From Phycisphaerae bacterium RAS1 (GTDB lineage Bacteria > Planctomycetota > Phycisphaerae > UBA1845 > Fen-1342): a stretch of DNA of 64,000 bases. Positions 16,323-23,610 of this stretch are shown here, in pieces. A model generated the notes under the pieces. That model had not been told where the DNA came from. It did not search any database and was given only the letters and a program-made list of their open reading frames with translations. Numbering within the stretch: the stretch's first letter is position 1; the number at the start of each line of letters is the position of its first letter. A program made the position numbers and the translations under genes. The stretch covers positions 1,550,001-1,614,000 of the forward strand of contig SMLU01000001.1 in NCBI GenBank assembly GCA_007859745.1, read 5' to 3'.

Positions 16323-17012
16323 CGGAGAGGATTTCGGTCCGTCGCGGAGCGCGTCGCCAGGTGCGTCCGCTGAAGCCGCCCGCGAGAGAGTCTCCGACCG
16401 CTCGCGCCACTCGGCGGCAAGCCGCTCACGGTACAGCGCCGCCGCCTTGCGGAACCGATGTCGCACGGCGGCCTCGCCGATCTGTAAGCGCTCCGCAGTT
16501 TCCTCAACCGAAAGCTGCTCCAGCAGCCGCAGCCGCAGAACCTCGCCCAGCTCCGGCGGAAGCGAATCGACCGCGGCGCGAATGGCGGCGGCCTGCTCGC
16601 GGTAGATCGCGACGCGGCTGGGTGTCGTCGTTCCGGCGGGTTCGAGCGGCCCGGCGGTGCTTTGGCCGGGCGGGCGCAGGTCGGCCAGGCCGACCGGTGT
16701 GCGTCCGTTGCCGCGCTTGGCGGCGGAAGCGGCTTCGGACAGATCGCGGATTCGGTTGTCGATGATGCTGAGCAGCCAGTTGCGAAAGCTCTTGACGCCG
16801 CGCCACTCGCAAGCGGCCCGGTCGCGCCAGGCGTGGAGCAGGGCTTCCTGGAAGACGTCTTCGGGCGTCAGGCTGCGGCGCAGGGCGGTGCTCATGCGCG
16901 AATCGATCACCACCAGCAGCGCCGCCGGGCCGACCGCGTCGATCAGCTGATCCCAGACCTGCGGCGAGTCGGACGTGAGCGGGTTGTCGGTCGAGCGGAA
17001 CATGTGCACCAT
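16320..17012 (-). CDS. ECF-family RNA polymerase sigma factor
   Basis: This 230-residue protein has sigma region 2 at about residues 25-95 (DVFQEALLHAWR, then FRNWLLSIIDNRIRD). Region 4 spans about 145-205 (LPPELGEVLRLRLLEQLSVE, then TAERLQIGEAAVRHRFRKA as the helix-turn-helix). It belongs to the planctomycete-type ECF factors encoded next to Ser/Thr kinases, which are thought to control or be controlled by the kinase. The kinase gene begins 160 bases downstream on the same strand, with a hairpin repeat between. The start could also be the ATG three codons in (17003). No anti-sigma gene is visible. Confidence 0.92.
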   Translation of the reverse strand: MVHMFRSTDNPLTSDSPQVWDQLIDAVGPAALLVVIDSRMSTALRRSLTPEDVFQEALLHAWRDRAACEWRGVKSFRNWLLSIIDNRIRDLSEAASAAKRGNGRTPVGLADLRPPGQSTAGPLEPAGTTTPSRVAIYREQAAAIRAAVDSLPPELGEVLRLRLLEQLSVEETAERLQIGEAAVRHRFRKAAALYRERLAAEWRERSETLSRAASADAPGDALRDGPKSSP

Positions 17013-17145
17013 GCGTCGCCAGCGCGCCGGGCGTCGCGGCCCGACGCGTAAAACCAGTATAATCCGCCGGAGGCGGCTTCGGTCCGGATTTCGCCACGCG
17101 GTTCAACCGCCGGCAGTGGGTGCGAATGGCTGATAAGGAAGGCGG

Positions 17146-17400
17146 GCCGTAGCGTCGGCCCTCAGTGGCGCACGCCGAAACTCCGCGGCTTCTTGCACTC
17201 GCCGTCGGCCACAGTGGGCCGGCGCTACAGGTTCTTAGCAACGCGCCAGACCGTCCCAGACCAACCAGACCGCTCCTCGTGCTGTCCGATACTGGCGAGT
17301 GCCGCCCGGCCCGGCTAGAATTCCCGAAATTCAGACCGGGCCGTCGGTGCGTCGGACCCCTGCGTCCGACGGTGTTTTTTCACCGTCGGGGCGTGGTCAA
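17146..17400. repeat. Hairpin-rich leader upstream of the acyl cluster
   Basis: The 470-base gap 17013-17481 holds no gene I can support. It contains a diverged inverted repeat of GTAGCGTCGGCCCTCAGTGG type (17146-17231). It also holds two overlapping stems: GTCGGAC with GTCCGAC (17351-17370), and a perfect 9-bp stem CCGACGGTG with a T6 loop (17366-17389). The two share CCGAC, so they cannot form together. Related CGTCGGAC repeats lie at 40498-40522. Confidence 0.6.
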
Positions 17401-17481
17401 GCGCAGCGATGCGTCGATACGGACGCCCCGGACCGGGACTTACGTTCGTTTGACGATTGGCCGCCCGACGAGAGGCACGGC

Positions 17482-17985
17482 GTGAAGTTCATCCTGGTCG
17501 ACCGCATCACGGAACTCGAACCCGGTCGGCGGATCGTCGCTCATAAAGCCCTCTCGCTGGCGGAGGAGTACCTCGCGGACCATTTTCCGCGGTTTCCGGT
17601 GCTGCCGGGCGTGCTGATGCTGGAGGCCATGGTGCAGTCGGCGGCGTGGCTGGTGCGGGCGTCGCTGGACTTTGCCCCGAGCCTGATCGTGCTGCGCGAG
17701 GCCCGCAACGTGACGTACAAGAGCTTTGTCGCTCCCGGGCAGATTCTGACGATCGAGGCCGCCTGCAAGGAAATGAACGGCGAGATGAGCGTCTTTTCCG
17801 CCCGTGGGCACGTCGGTCCGCGCGAGATGCTCAAGGGCCAGATCACGCTGCGGCACCTGAATCTTACGGACACCGACCCGGCCTACGCGGAAAACGACGC
17901 GCGGCTGCGGGCGCGGATGCGAAACCTGTTCGACCTGCTCTACAAGACCAGCCCGGTCGGCGCGACCGCGGCGAGTGGAAGCTGA
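17482..17985 (+). CDS. 3-hydroxyacyl-ACP dehydratase family protein (FabZ-like), first copy
   Basis: This 167-residue hot-dog-fold protein would dehydrate 3-hydroxyacyl-ACP in chain elongation. The catalytic signature DHFPRFPVLPGVLMLEAM contains the His and the Glu expected for FabZ/FabA enzymes. I start it at GTG 17482, preceded by GAGAGG, because the preceding codons are hairpin leader sequence. It heads a tight same-strand cluster: acyl carrier protein 26 bases downstream, a second dehydratase, then two ketosynthases. Charged C-terminal residues after about 130 extend beyond a minimal FabZ. Whether it acts in primary fatty acid synthesis or a dedicated pathway cannot be read from the sequence; the dead ketosynthase nearby favours the latter. 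Confidence 0.88.
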   Translation: MKFILVDRITELEPGRRIVAHKALSLAEEYLADHFPRFPVLPGVLMLEAMVQSAAWLVRASLDFAPSLIVLREARNVTYKSFVAPGQILTIEAACKEMNGEMSVFSARGHVGPREMLKGQITLRHLNLTDTDPAYAENDARLRARMRNLFDLLYKTSPVGATAASGS

Positions 17986-18010
17986 ATCGCGCGTTTGGAG
18001 GAAGGCTGAT

Positions 18011-18400
18011 ATGCCCACGCTGTCCAGGGAGGAGATTTTCGACAAGGTTCGCCAGACGCTCGTCGACGCCCTCAGCGTCGAAGAAGACGAGGTTACGGAA
18101 GCCGCCTCGCTCACCGGCGACCTGGGGGCCGAGTCGATCGACTTTCTCGACATCGTCTTTCGGCTGGAAAAGGCCTTCGGCATCAAGATCCCGCAGGAGG
18201 AGCTGATGCCGCGCGAGGTGCTGAGCAATCCCGCCTACGTCAGCGGCGGCAAGCTCAACGCCGACGGGCTGGCGGCCTTGCGCAAGGCGATGCCGCACGC
18301 CGACCTCTCCAGCTTCGAGAAAGACCCGACTATCGACAAGATGTCGGATGTTTTTACGGTTGGGACGATCGTGCGCTTCGTGCAGGCGAAGCTGGGCTGA
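18011..18400 (+). CDS. Acyl carrier protein, extended form
   Basis: This 129-residue protein is longer than the usual 75-85 residues. The attachment Ser is in GAESIDFLDI (about residue 39), matching the DSLD-type motif for 4-phosphopantetheine. Helix II and III sequences (FRLEKAFGIKIPQEELMPRE) are typical of ACPs. An insertion of roughly 35 residues (LSNPAYVSGGKLNADGLAAL and following) precedes the final helix (TVGTIVRFVQAKLG). GGAGG at 17998-18002 supports the ATG. It should carry the acyl chain between the adjacent dehydratases and ketosynthases. A perfect 26-bp inverted repeat begins right after its TGA. Confidence 0.92.
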   Translation: MPTLSREEIFDKVRQTLVDALSVEEDEVTEAASLTGDLGAESIDFLDIVFRLEKAFGIKIPQEELMPREVLSNPAYVSGGKLNADGLAALRKAMPHADLSSFEKDPTIDKMSDVFTVGTIVRFVQAKLG

Positions 18401-18483
18401 TGTAGCCCGGCCGCCCTCGGCCGGGAATCGATCTTCGCGAGCGGGCGACTCGAGCTATCCCGGCCGAGGGCGGCCGGGCTACA
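18401..18483. repeat. Perfect 26-bp inverted repeat, TGTAGCCCGGCCGCC family
   Basis: Bases 18401-18426 (TGTAGCCCGGCCGCCCTCGG plus six bases) are exactly complementary to 18458-18483, with a 31-base centre. It sits between the acyl carrier protein and the second dehydratase, directly after a stop codon, and could act as an RNA stabiliser or partial terminator within the operon. A related sequence occurs near 40525-40550. Confidence 0.85.
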
Positions 18484-18496
18484 CTGAGGATTGGTC

Positions 18497-18985
18497 GTGC
18501 GGTGGATCTGGATCGATCGCTTTGAGCAGTTTGAACCCGGCAAGCGGGCCGTCTCGGTCAAGAACGTGACGCTCGCCGAGGATCACCTGCACGATCACTT
18601 TCCGGATTACCCGGTCATGCCCGCCAGCCTGATGATCGAAGGCATGGCCCAGACCGCCGGCATCCTGGTGGGCGAGGCGCGGCAGTTCGCGGAGAAAGTG
18701 ATCCTCGCCAAGGTGAAGCAGGCGACCTTCTTATCGCTGGTGCGCCCCGGCGAGCAGATTCGCTACGAAGCGACCATTGAGCACCTGACCGATTCGGCCG
18801 CCTCCACGCTCGGCCGCATCACCAGCGGCGATCAGCAGGTCGGCCAGGTTGACCTGGTGTTCTCGCACATCGATCAGAACATGAGCGGCCTGGAATTCCC
18901 CGAAGAGAATTTCGTCTTTACCGAAGAATTCATGTCGCTGCTGAAGATGTACCGCGGCGACGGGGCGAGCAGGGTGAAGCTGTGA
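18497..18985 (+). CDS. 3-hydroxyacyl-ACP dehydratase family protein (FabA/FabZ-like), second copy
   Basis: This 162-residue hot-dog-fold protein carries HDHFPDYPVMPASLMIEGMAQ, so the catalytic His is kept. Glu sits one helical position along from the usual place (IEGM for LEAM), as in FabA-like branches. It starts at GTG 18497 after GAGG (TTG 18491 is also possible). Its stop overlaps the start of the next ketosynthase by four bases (18982-18985), showing translational coupling. Two different dehydratases beside one ACP suggest a heterodimeric dehydratase or two chain lengths, as in polyene-type systems. This is inference from gene content. Confidence 0.86.
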   Translation: MRWIWIDRFEQFEPGKRAVSVKNVTLAEDHLHDHFPDYPVMPASLMIEGMAQTAGILVGEARQFAEKVILAKVKQATFLSLVRPGEQIRYEATIEHLTDSAASTLGRITSGDQQVGQVDLVFSHIDQNMSGLEFPEENFVFTEEFMSLLKMYRGDGASRVKL

Positions 18986-20322
18986 GCGAACGACGCGTCG
19001 TCATCACCGGGCTGGGACCAGTCACGCCCATCGGCGTCGGGGCCGAGGCCTTCTGGAACGCGCTGATCGAAGGCAAGAGCGGTGTCCGCCGCCTGCAGGC
19101 GTTCGATCCATCGCGCTTTGATTCGCAGATCGGCGGGGAGATCGACGGCGTGAGCGGGAATGACTACGTTCCCAAGGGCTATCGCAAGGCGTCGAAGATC
19201 ATGGCCCGCGACATCGTGCTGGCCGTGGCCGCCGCCCATCGCGCCGCCGCCGATGCCGGCCTGCGAACCAAGTGCCTGCTCGAGCGTGGCGACGTGCAGC
19301 CGCCCAGCAACATCGACAGCGCGCGCTTCGGGGCCAACATCGGCGCCGGCCTGATCTGCGCCGACTTGCCGGAACTGGCCGAGGCGCTGGCCAGCGCCTC
19401 GCCCGAGGGCAAGTTCAGCATCGCCAGGTGGGGCACGGAGGGGATGAACAACCTGACGCCGCTCTGGCTGCTGAAGTTCCTGCCCAACATGCTCGCCTGC
19501 CACGTGACGATCGTTCACGACGCGCAGGGGCCGAGCAACACCATCACCTGCGGCGAGGCCAGCAGCCACCTGGCGATCGGCGAGGCCTTCCGCGCGATTC
19601 AGCGCGGCGTGGCGGACGTCTGCATCTGCGGCGGGGCCGAGAGCAAGGACAACCCGATGGCGCTGATGCGCCAGTCGCTGGGCAAGCGCCTCAGCACTCG
19701 CAACGACGCGCCGCAGGCGGCCTGCCGCCCGTTCGGGAAGGACCGCGACGGCACGGTGATTTCCGAAGGCGGCGGGCTGGTGATCCTCGAAGAGCTGGAG
19801 CACGCCAGGGCCCGCGGGGTGCGCATCTACGCCGAGCTGGTCGGCTTCGGCGCCAGCAACGATGCCGTCGCCCCGGCCCAGCCGGCCGCGCCGTCGCCGG
19901 ACGGCCGCGGCACGCTGCTGGCGGCCCGCAAGGCGCTGAAAGACGCCGGCATTGCGGCGGGTCAACTCGATCTCGTGTCGGCGTTCGCGTGCGGATTGAA
20001 GCGGCACGACGCTTCCGAGGCGGCGGCGTTGCGGACGCTCCTGGGCGACCGCGCGGCGACGACGCCGACGCTGGCGATCAAGGGCGGCATTGGCAACAAC
20101 GGCGCCGGCAGCGGCGCGATCGACTTCATTGCCACTGTGCTGGCGATGCACAACGCGACCGTCCCGCCGACGGTGAACGGCGAGCTCGCGGATCCGGGAT
20201 TCGGGCTGAAGATTGTGAGCGGCAAGCCGGTGGATGCGAAGGTGGAGCACGCGCTGTCGCTGGCGTATGCGCTGATCGGCGGTCAGAACGCGGCGCTGGT
20301 CATCCGGAAATACAGGAATTGA
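18982..20322 (+). CDS. Ketosynthase-like protein lacking the catalytic triad (chain length factor-like)
   Basis: This 446-residue protein has the full thiolase-like KAS II fold by length and motifs (VVITGLGPVTPIG at the start, FGKDRDGTVISEGGG in the middle). Aligned by eye to the neighbouring ketosynthase through the shared AIGEA segment, the nucleophile Cys position is Glu 192 (TCGEASSHLAIGEA); Cys 190 is two residues off. The first catalytic His is Phe 335 (SAFACG for SAHGTG). The second is Asn 372 (GGIGNNG for SMMGHLV), while Lys 367 remains. This is the state of KS-beta or chain length factor subunits, which pair with an active KS-alpha. It is coupled to the upstream dehydratase by a 4-base overlap. 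Confidence 0.88.
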   Translation: MSERRVVITGLGPVTPIGVGAEAFWNALIEGKSGVRRLQAFDPSRFDSQIGGEIDGVSGNDYVPKGYRKASKIMARDIVLAVAAAHRAAADAGLRTKCLLERGDVQPPSNIDSARFGANIGAGLICADLPELAEALASASPEGKFSIARWGTEGMNNLTPLWLLKFLPNMLACHVTIVHDAQGPSNTITCGEASSHLAIGEAFRAIQRGVADVCICGGAESKDNPMALMRQSLGKRLSTRNDAPQAACRPFGKDRDGTVISEGGGLVILEELEHARARGVRIYAELVGFGASNDAVAPAQPAAPSPDGRGTLLAARKALKDAGIAAGQLDLVSAFACGLKRHDASEAAALRTLLGDRAATTPTLAIKGGIGNNGAGSGAIDFIATVLAMHNATVPPTVNGELADPGFGLKIVSGKPVDAKVEHALSLAYALIGGQNAALVIRKYRN

Positions 20323-20349
20323 ACCACGGAGTCACGGAGACACGGAGAA
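20323..20349 (+). repeat. Left 27-bp terminal inverted repeat of the GxxExxY cassette
   Basis: The sequence ACCACGGAGTCACGGAGACA plus CGGAGAA begins on the base after the ketosynthase stop codon. It is the inverted counterpart of 20900-20926 with a single mismatch. Confidence 0.9.
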
Positions 20350-20423
20350 ATGCGATTGAGAGTCTCGTTTTCGCGAGGCGCTCCCCGCGTCGGGTCGTTC
20401 ATTCAGCGTGTTTGGCGTAAATC

Positions 20424-20855
20424 ATGGGCGAGCAGGATACGATTCACCGGCCCGCGTTCTCGCCTGAACGAATTGCGCGCCCGCCGTTGGACGATGCGCT
20501 GACAGAGCGCGTGATTGGCGCTGCGATCGAGGTGCATCGGCACCTTGGGCCTGGACTGCTGGAGAGCGCCTACGAAGAGTGCCTGTGCTGGGAGCTGAAA
20601 GAGCGCGGAATCGCGCTCGCACGGCAGGCGCCGCTGCCGGTGATCTACAAGGGCGTGCGGCTTGATGTTGGATATCGAATCGACGTGTTCGTTGAAGAAG
20701 CGCTCATCGTCGAGGTCAAGGCTGTCGAAGTGCTCATGCCCGTTCATGACGCTCAACTCCTGACCTACATGAAGCTGAAGGGCGTCAAGAAGGGCCTGTT
20801 GTTGAACTTCCATGTCGCCCTATTACGCGACGGTATCCGGCGAAGGTTGCTGTGA
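20424..20855 (+). CDS. GxxExxY protein
   Basis: This 143-residue protein carries the family signature GLLESAYEE (about residues 48-56). A region resembling the PD-(D/E)xK nuclease core ([20 protein letters not shown]) gives Asp, Glu and Lys in the right order. The function of the family is not established. In other genomes these genes are commonly bounded by CCACGGAGACACGGAG-type repeats; here 27-bp inverted copies lie at 20323-20349 and 20900-20926. The cassette of about 600 bp interrupts the otherwise contiguous acyl cluster between the two ketosynthase genes, so it looks acquired. No transposase is encoded in it. Confidence 0.93.
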   Translation: MGEQDTIHRPAFSPERIARPPLDDALTERVIGAAIEVHRHLGPGLLESAYEECLCWELKERGIALARQAPLPVIYKGVRLDVGYRIDVFVEEALIVEVKAVEVLMPVHDAQLLTYMKLKGVKKGLLLNFHVALLRDGIRRRLL

Positions 20856-20899
20856 CGCGAGCGTGGAAGAGGTGATTGCAATGAGTTTCTATTCCTGTC

Positions 20900-20926
20900 T
20901 TCTCCGTGTCTCCGTGTCTCCGTGGT
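20900..20926 (-). repeat. Right 27-bp terminal inverted repeat of the GxxExxY cassette
   Basis: TTCTCCGTGTCTCCGTGTCT plus CCGTGGT mirrors 20323-20349. It ends 22 bases before the likely start of the next ketosynthase, so insertion may have replaced that gene's original leader. Confidence 0.9.
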
Positions 20927-20948
20927 TGTTTTCCGCATGGGTGACCCG

Positions 20949-22244
20949 ATGAGCAACCGTCGCGTCGTCATCACCGGCATGGGCTGGGTCACGCCCCTCG
21001 GCTTCGAGATCGACTCCGTCTGGCAGCGGCTCCTTCGTGGCGAGAGCGGCGTCGCGCCGACGTCGATCTTCGACGCCCGCACCTACCCCACGCAGTTCTC
21101 CGCCGAGGTGAAGGGCTTCGACCTGCAGAACTTCATCGGCCCCGACATCCAGCATCACAAGGCCGCCTGCCGCAATACGCGCTTCGCGCTCGCGGCCGCA
21201 ACCATGGCCTGGAAATCCGCCGGGCTGAACGGCCGCAACGGCATTCCGCCGGAGATGATCGGCGTTTATCTCGGCGGGGGCGAAGGGCCGATCGATTTTG
21301 AGAATTTCGTCGAAGCCGCTGTGGCAGGCTGGAGCGCCGCCGATCGGCAGCTCAACGCCGTGAAATGGGCCGAAGTCGCCTACGAGCGGCTCGACGCGAC
21401 GCGTGAGTTCGAACAGGACCCCAATTGTGCCGCCGGCCACCTCGCCTTCCGCTTCAACGCCCAGGGGCCGAATTTCAACACGCTCACCGCCTGCGCCGCC
21501 AGCACGCAAGCCATCGGCGAAGCCTCCGCCATGATCCGCCGCGGCGACGCCGACATCATGATCTCCGGTGGGGCGCACAGCATGATTCACCCGCTGGGCG
21601 TGACGGGCTTCAACCGCCTGACGGCGCTCTCCACACGAAACGACTCGTGTCTGACCGCGTCGCGGCCGTTCGACCGCACGCGCGACGGCTTCGTGCTCGG
21701 CGAGGGCGCCGGCATTCTGATTCTCGAAGAGTTCGAATCCGCCCGCCGCCGCAATGCGAAAATCCTGTGTGAGGTGGTCGGCTACGGCTCGACCGCCGAC
21801 GCCTTTCGCGTTACCGACATCCACGAGACCGGCCGCGGGGCGATCGCTGCGATGCGGGCGGCACTCACCGACGCCGGCGTGAAGCCCGAGCAGATCAACT
21901 ACATCTCCGCCCACGGCACGGGCACGGAAGAAAACGACAAGCTCGAATCGCTCGCCATCCGCTCCGTTTTCGGCGACTTCGCGAAGAAGGTCCCCATCAG
22001 CAGCATCAAGAGCATGATGGGCCATCTCGTCGCCGCCGCCGGTGCGGTCGAGCTGATTACCTGCGTGCTGGCCCTGCGCGACGGCGTCATCCCGCCGACG
22101 GCCAATTACCGCGAGCCGGACCCGAATTGCGACTTGGACTACGTGCCCAACGAGCCGCGAAAAGGCGATGTGCAAGTCGCGCTGTCCAACAGCTTCGGCT
22201 TCGGCGGGCAAAACGACACGCTGATCGTGCGCAAATTCGCGTAG
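20949..22244 (+). CDS. Beta-ketoacyl-ACP synthase, FabF-like, catalytically complete
   Basis: This 431-residue KAS II-type condensing enzyme would extend acyl-ACP with malonyl-ACP. The catalytic residues are all present: Cys 182 (LTACAAST), His 322 (SAHGTGTEEND), Lys 354 and His 359 (IKSMMGHLVAAAG). The glycine-rich C-terminal GFGGQND is typical. I prefer ATG 20949 (MSNRRVVITGMG); ATG 20937 is possible and GTG 20922 lies in the inserted repeat. It is the likely active KS-alpha partner of the triad-less protein at 18982. No ketoreductase, enoyl reductase or malonyl transferase is adjacent, so those would come from primary metabolism. Confidence 0.95.
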   Translation: MSNRRVVITGMGWVTPLGFEIDSVWQRLLRGESGVAPTSIFDARTYPTQFSAEVKGFDLQNFIGPDIQHHKAACRNTRFALAAATMAWKSAGLNGRNGIPPEMIGVYLGGGEGPIDFENFVEAAVAGWSAADRQLNAVKWAEVAYERLDATREFEQDPNCAAGHLAFRFNAQGPNFNTLTACAASTQAIGEASAMIRRGDADIMISGGAHSMIHPLGVTGFNRLTALSTRNDSCLTASRPFDRTRDGFVLGEGAGILILEEFESARRRNAKILCEVVGYGSTADAFRVTDIHETGRGAIAAMRAALTDAGVKPEQINYISAHGTGTEENDKLESLAIRSVFGDFAKKVPISSIKSMMGHLVAAAGAVELITCVLALRDGVIPPTANYREPDPNCDLDYVPNEPRKGDVQVALSNSFGFGGQNDTLIVRKFA

Positions 22245-22290
22245 CGTCCCGAGGGCCGATTCGTTGCACCGGATCGGCCCGCGGCTACTG

Positions 22291-22319
22291 CTGACACGCG
22301 CGCAACAACGACCTACAAT
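22291..22319 (+). promoter_or_regulatory. Predicted sigma-70-type promoter
   Basis: CTGACA at 22291-22296 and TACAAT at 22314-22319 are separated by 17 bases, 35 bases before the start codon at 22354. Both hexamers differ from consensus at one or two positions. This is a sequence match only. Confidence 0.6.
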
Positions 22320-22353
22320 ATTCTGACGAGCACGACCGCGTCGAGGATTCGGC

Positions 22354-22787
22354 ATGGCGCTGACGGACGACGAGTTCGCTGCCATTCTGGCAGATCAGTC
22401 CAAACGAATCGTCGAGGACATTGTCTGGTCAGCCGATGAAGATCATTCGCCCGCGGTCGAATTCCGAGCCGCCATCAAGTGCGAGAGCGGGGCACCGTTA
22501 TTCGTCCGTGGCAGCTACAACGAGCTCGCGCGAACGCTCACCTACGCAATGATCTCGAAAACGGACGGGCGAATATACGCGCTCGACATGGGAAAAGAGC
22601 ACGACAACCCCACAAGCACCGTTGGAGCGAGAAATTCAGGGACAAGCAAGCCTACGTACCAACAGATATCACCGCTGCACAGGATGATCCCGTCACCGTG
22701 TGGAACCAGTTTTGCAAAGAGGCGAATATCAGGCACGATGGGCAGCTTCACGGCCCCGCTCCGCTTCAGGGAGACTTGTTCGCATGA
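22354..22787 (+). pseudogene. Small hypothetical protein preceding DUF1828, frameshifted
   Basis: The first frame reads MALTDDEFAAILADQSKRIV to about 22610 (ending ALDMGKEHDNP). The conserved continuation HKHRWSEKFRDKQAYVPTDI then appears in another frame and ends at 22787. One missing base in the CCCC run near 22607-22612 would restore a single protein of about 144 residues. I believe it belongs to a small DUF family (DUF6978-like) that precedes DUF1828 genes, but I am unsure of the number. Its stop overlaps the next start (ATGA at 22784-22787). A good promoter lies upstream. The layout is toxin-antitoxin-like, without direct evidence for that role. Confidence 0.7.
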
Positions 22788-23562
22788 ATCCCCTCGGCGC
22801 CTGCAACCATCTTGTGACGGGTTTGGGGCTGCTGTTTCAGTGTTCGCCCCACGGAGAGTACGAACGTGTTCGTACGCCCTACCTATATCCGGACGGCGAC
22901 AACATCTATCTTTTTGCAAGCGCCAAGGCGGTGTTGTTCTCCTCTCAGACTTGGGCGAAACGACGCGATGGCTGCGGATGCAGACGATCTCGCAACAACG
23001 AACACCGAAACAACGGGCACTGATTGAGGATGTCTGCCTCACGCATGGTGTCGAGTTTTACAAAGGCATGCTCGTAGCTCGATGCCGATCCGATGGTGAA
23101 TTCGCGGCCGTCGCAACAAGAGTCGCGCAGGCAGCCCTTCGCGTAGCGGATCTCTGGTTCACGTTTCGTGCGCGGTCGGTTCAGTCGGTTGCCGATGACG
23201 TTGCAGATTTTCTGACTGATCGCCAACTTAGGTTCGAGCGAAATGAAAAGCTAGTCGGGCGCTCTGGAAAGATCTGGTCGCCTGATTTCCACGTGAGGGC
23301 GATACAGCGCAGCTCGCTCGTGTACGTGCTCAGCACGGGTAGCACGGCCGCGGCACGCGCGATTGTCAACCAAGTTCACACCGCTTGGTTTGATCTGAAC
23401 CACCTGGTTAGCGGCCCAGAAGCATTCAGTTTCATCTCGCTGTTCGATGACTCGTTGGATGTCTGGACCGACGAGGATTTTCGACTTGCCGAACAACTTT
23501 CGACCGTGGCGCGATGGTCGACACCAGATGCGCTTGTTTCGGTGCTCGCGAGCGCAGCATAA
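22784..23562 (+). pseudogene. DUF1828-type protein, frameshifted
   Basis: The N-terminal part MNPLGACNHLVTGLGLLFQC to YLYPDGDNIYLF is read from 22784 to about 22918. The rest, from RQGGVVLLSDLGETTRWLRM to LASAA at 23562, lies in another frame. A single base missing in the TTTTT run at about 22912-22916 would join them into a protein of about 259 residues. The segments LSDLGETTRWLR, LIEDVCLTHGVEFYKGML and YVLSTGSTAAARAI are typical of DUF1828 proteins, whose function is unknown. Both genes of this pair carry a one-base deletion at a homopolymer, so sequencing error is as likely as decay. Confidence 0.75.
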
Positions 23563-23610
23563 CCCGGTGCTTCCGATCGGAATCAGACCGCGCGACGCCG
23601 CCCGAATTGC

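Noticed and set aside
17366-17389. Rho-independent terminator upstream of the acyl cluster
   Set aside because: The T run is in the loop, not after the stem, so it does not fit an intrinsic terminator on either strand.
19272-20420. 382-residue plus-strand frame overlapping the triad-less ketosynthase
   Set aside because: It is a frame-shifted shadow with Arg/Gly/Gln-rich composition; the ketosynthase frame is clear.
17482-22244. Ladderane-lipid cluster of anammox type
   Set aside because: The acyl genes resemble such clusters superficially, but no radical-SAM or desaturase-type genes are present here.
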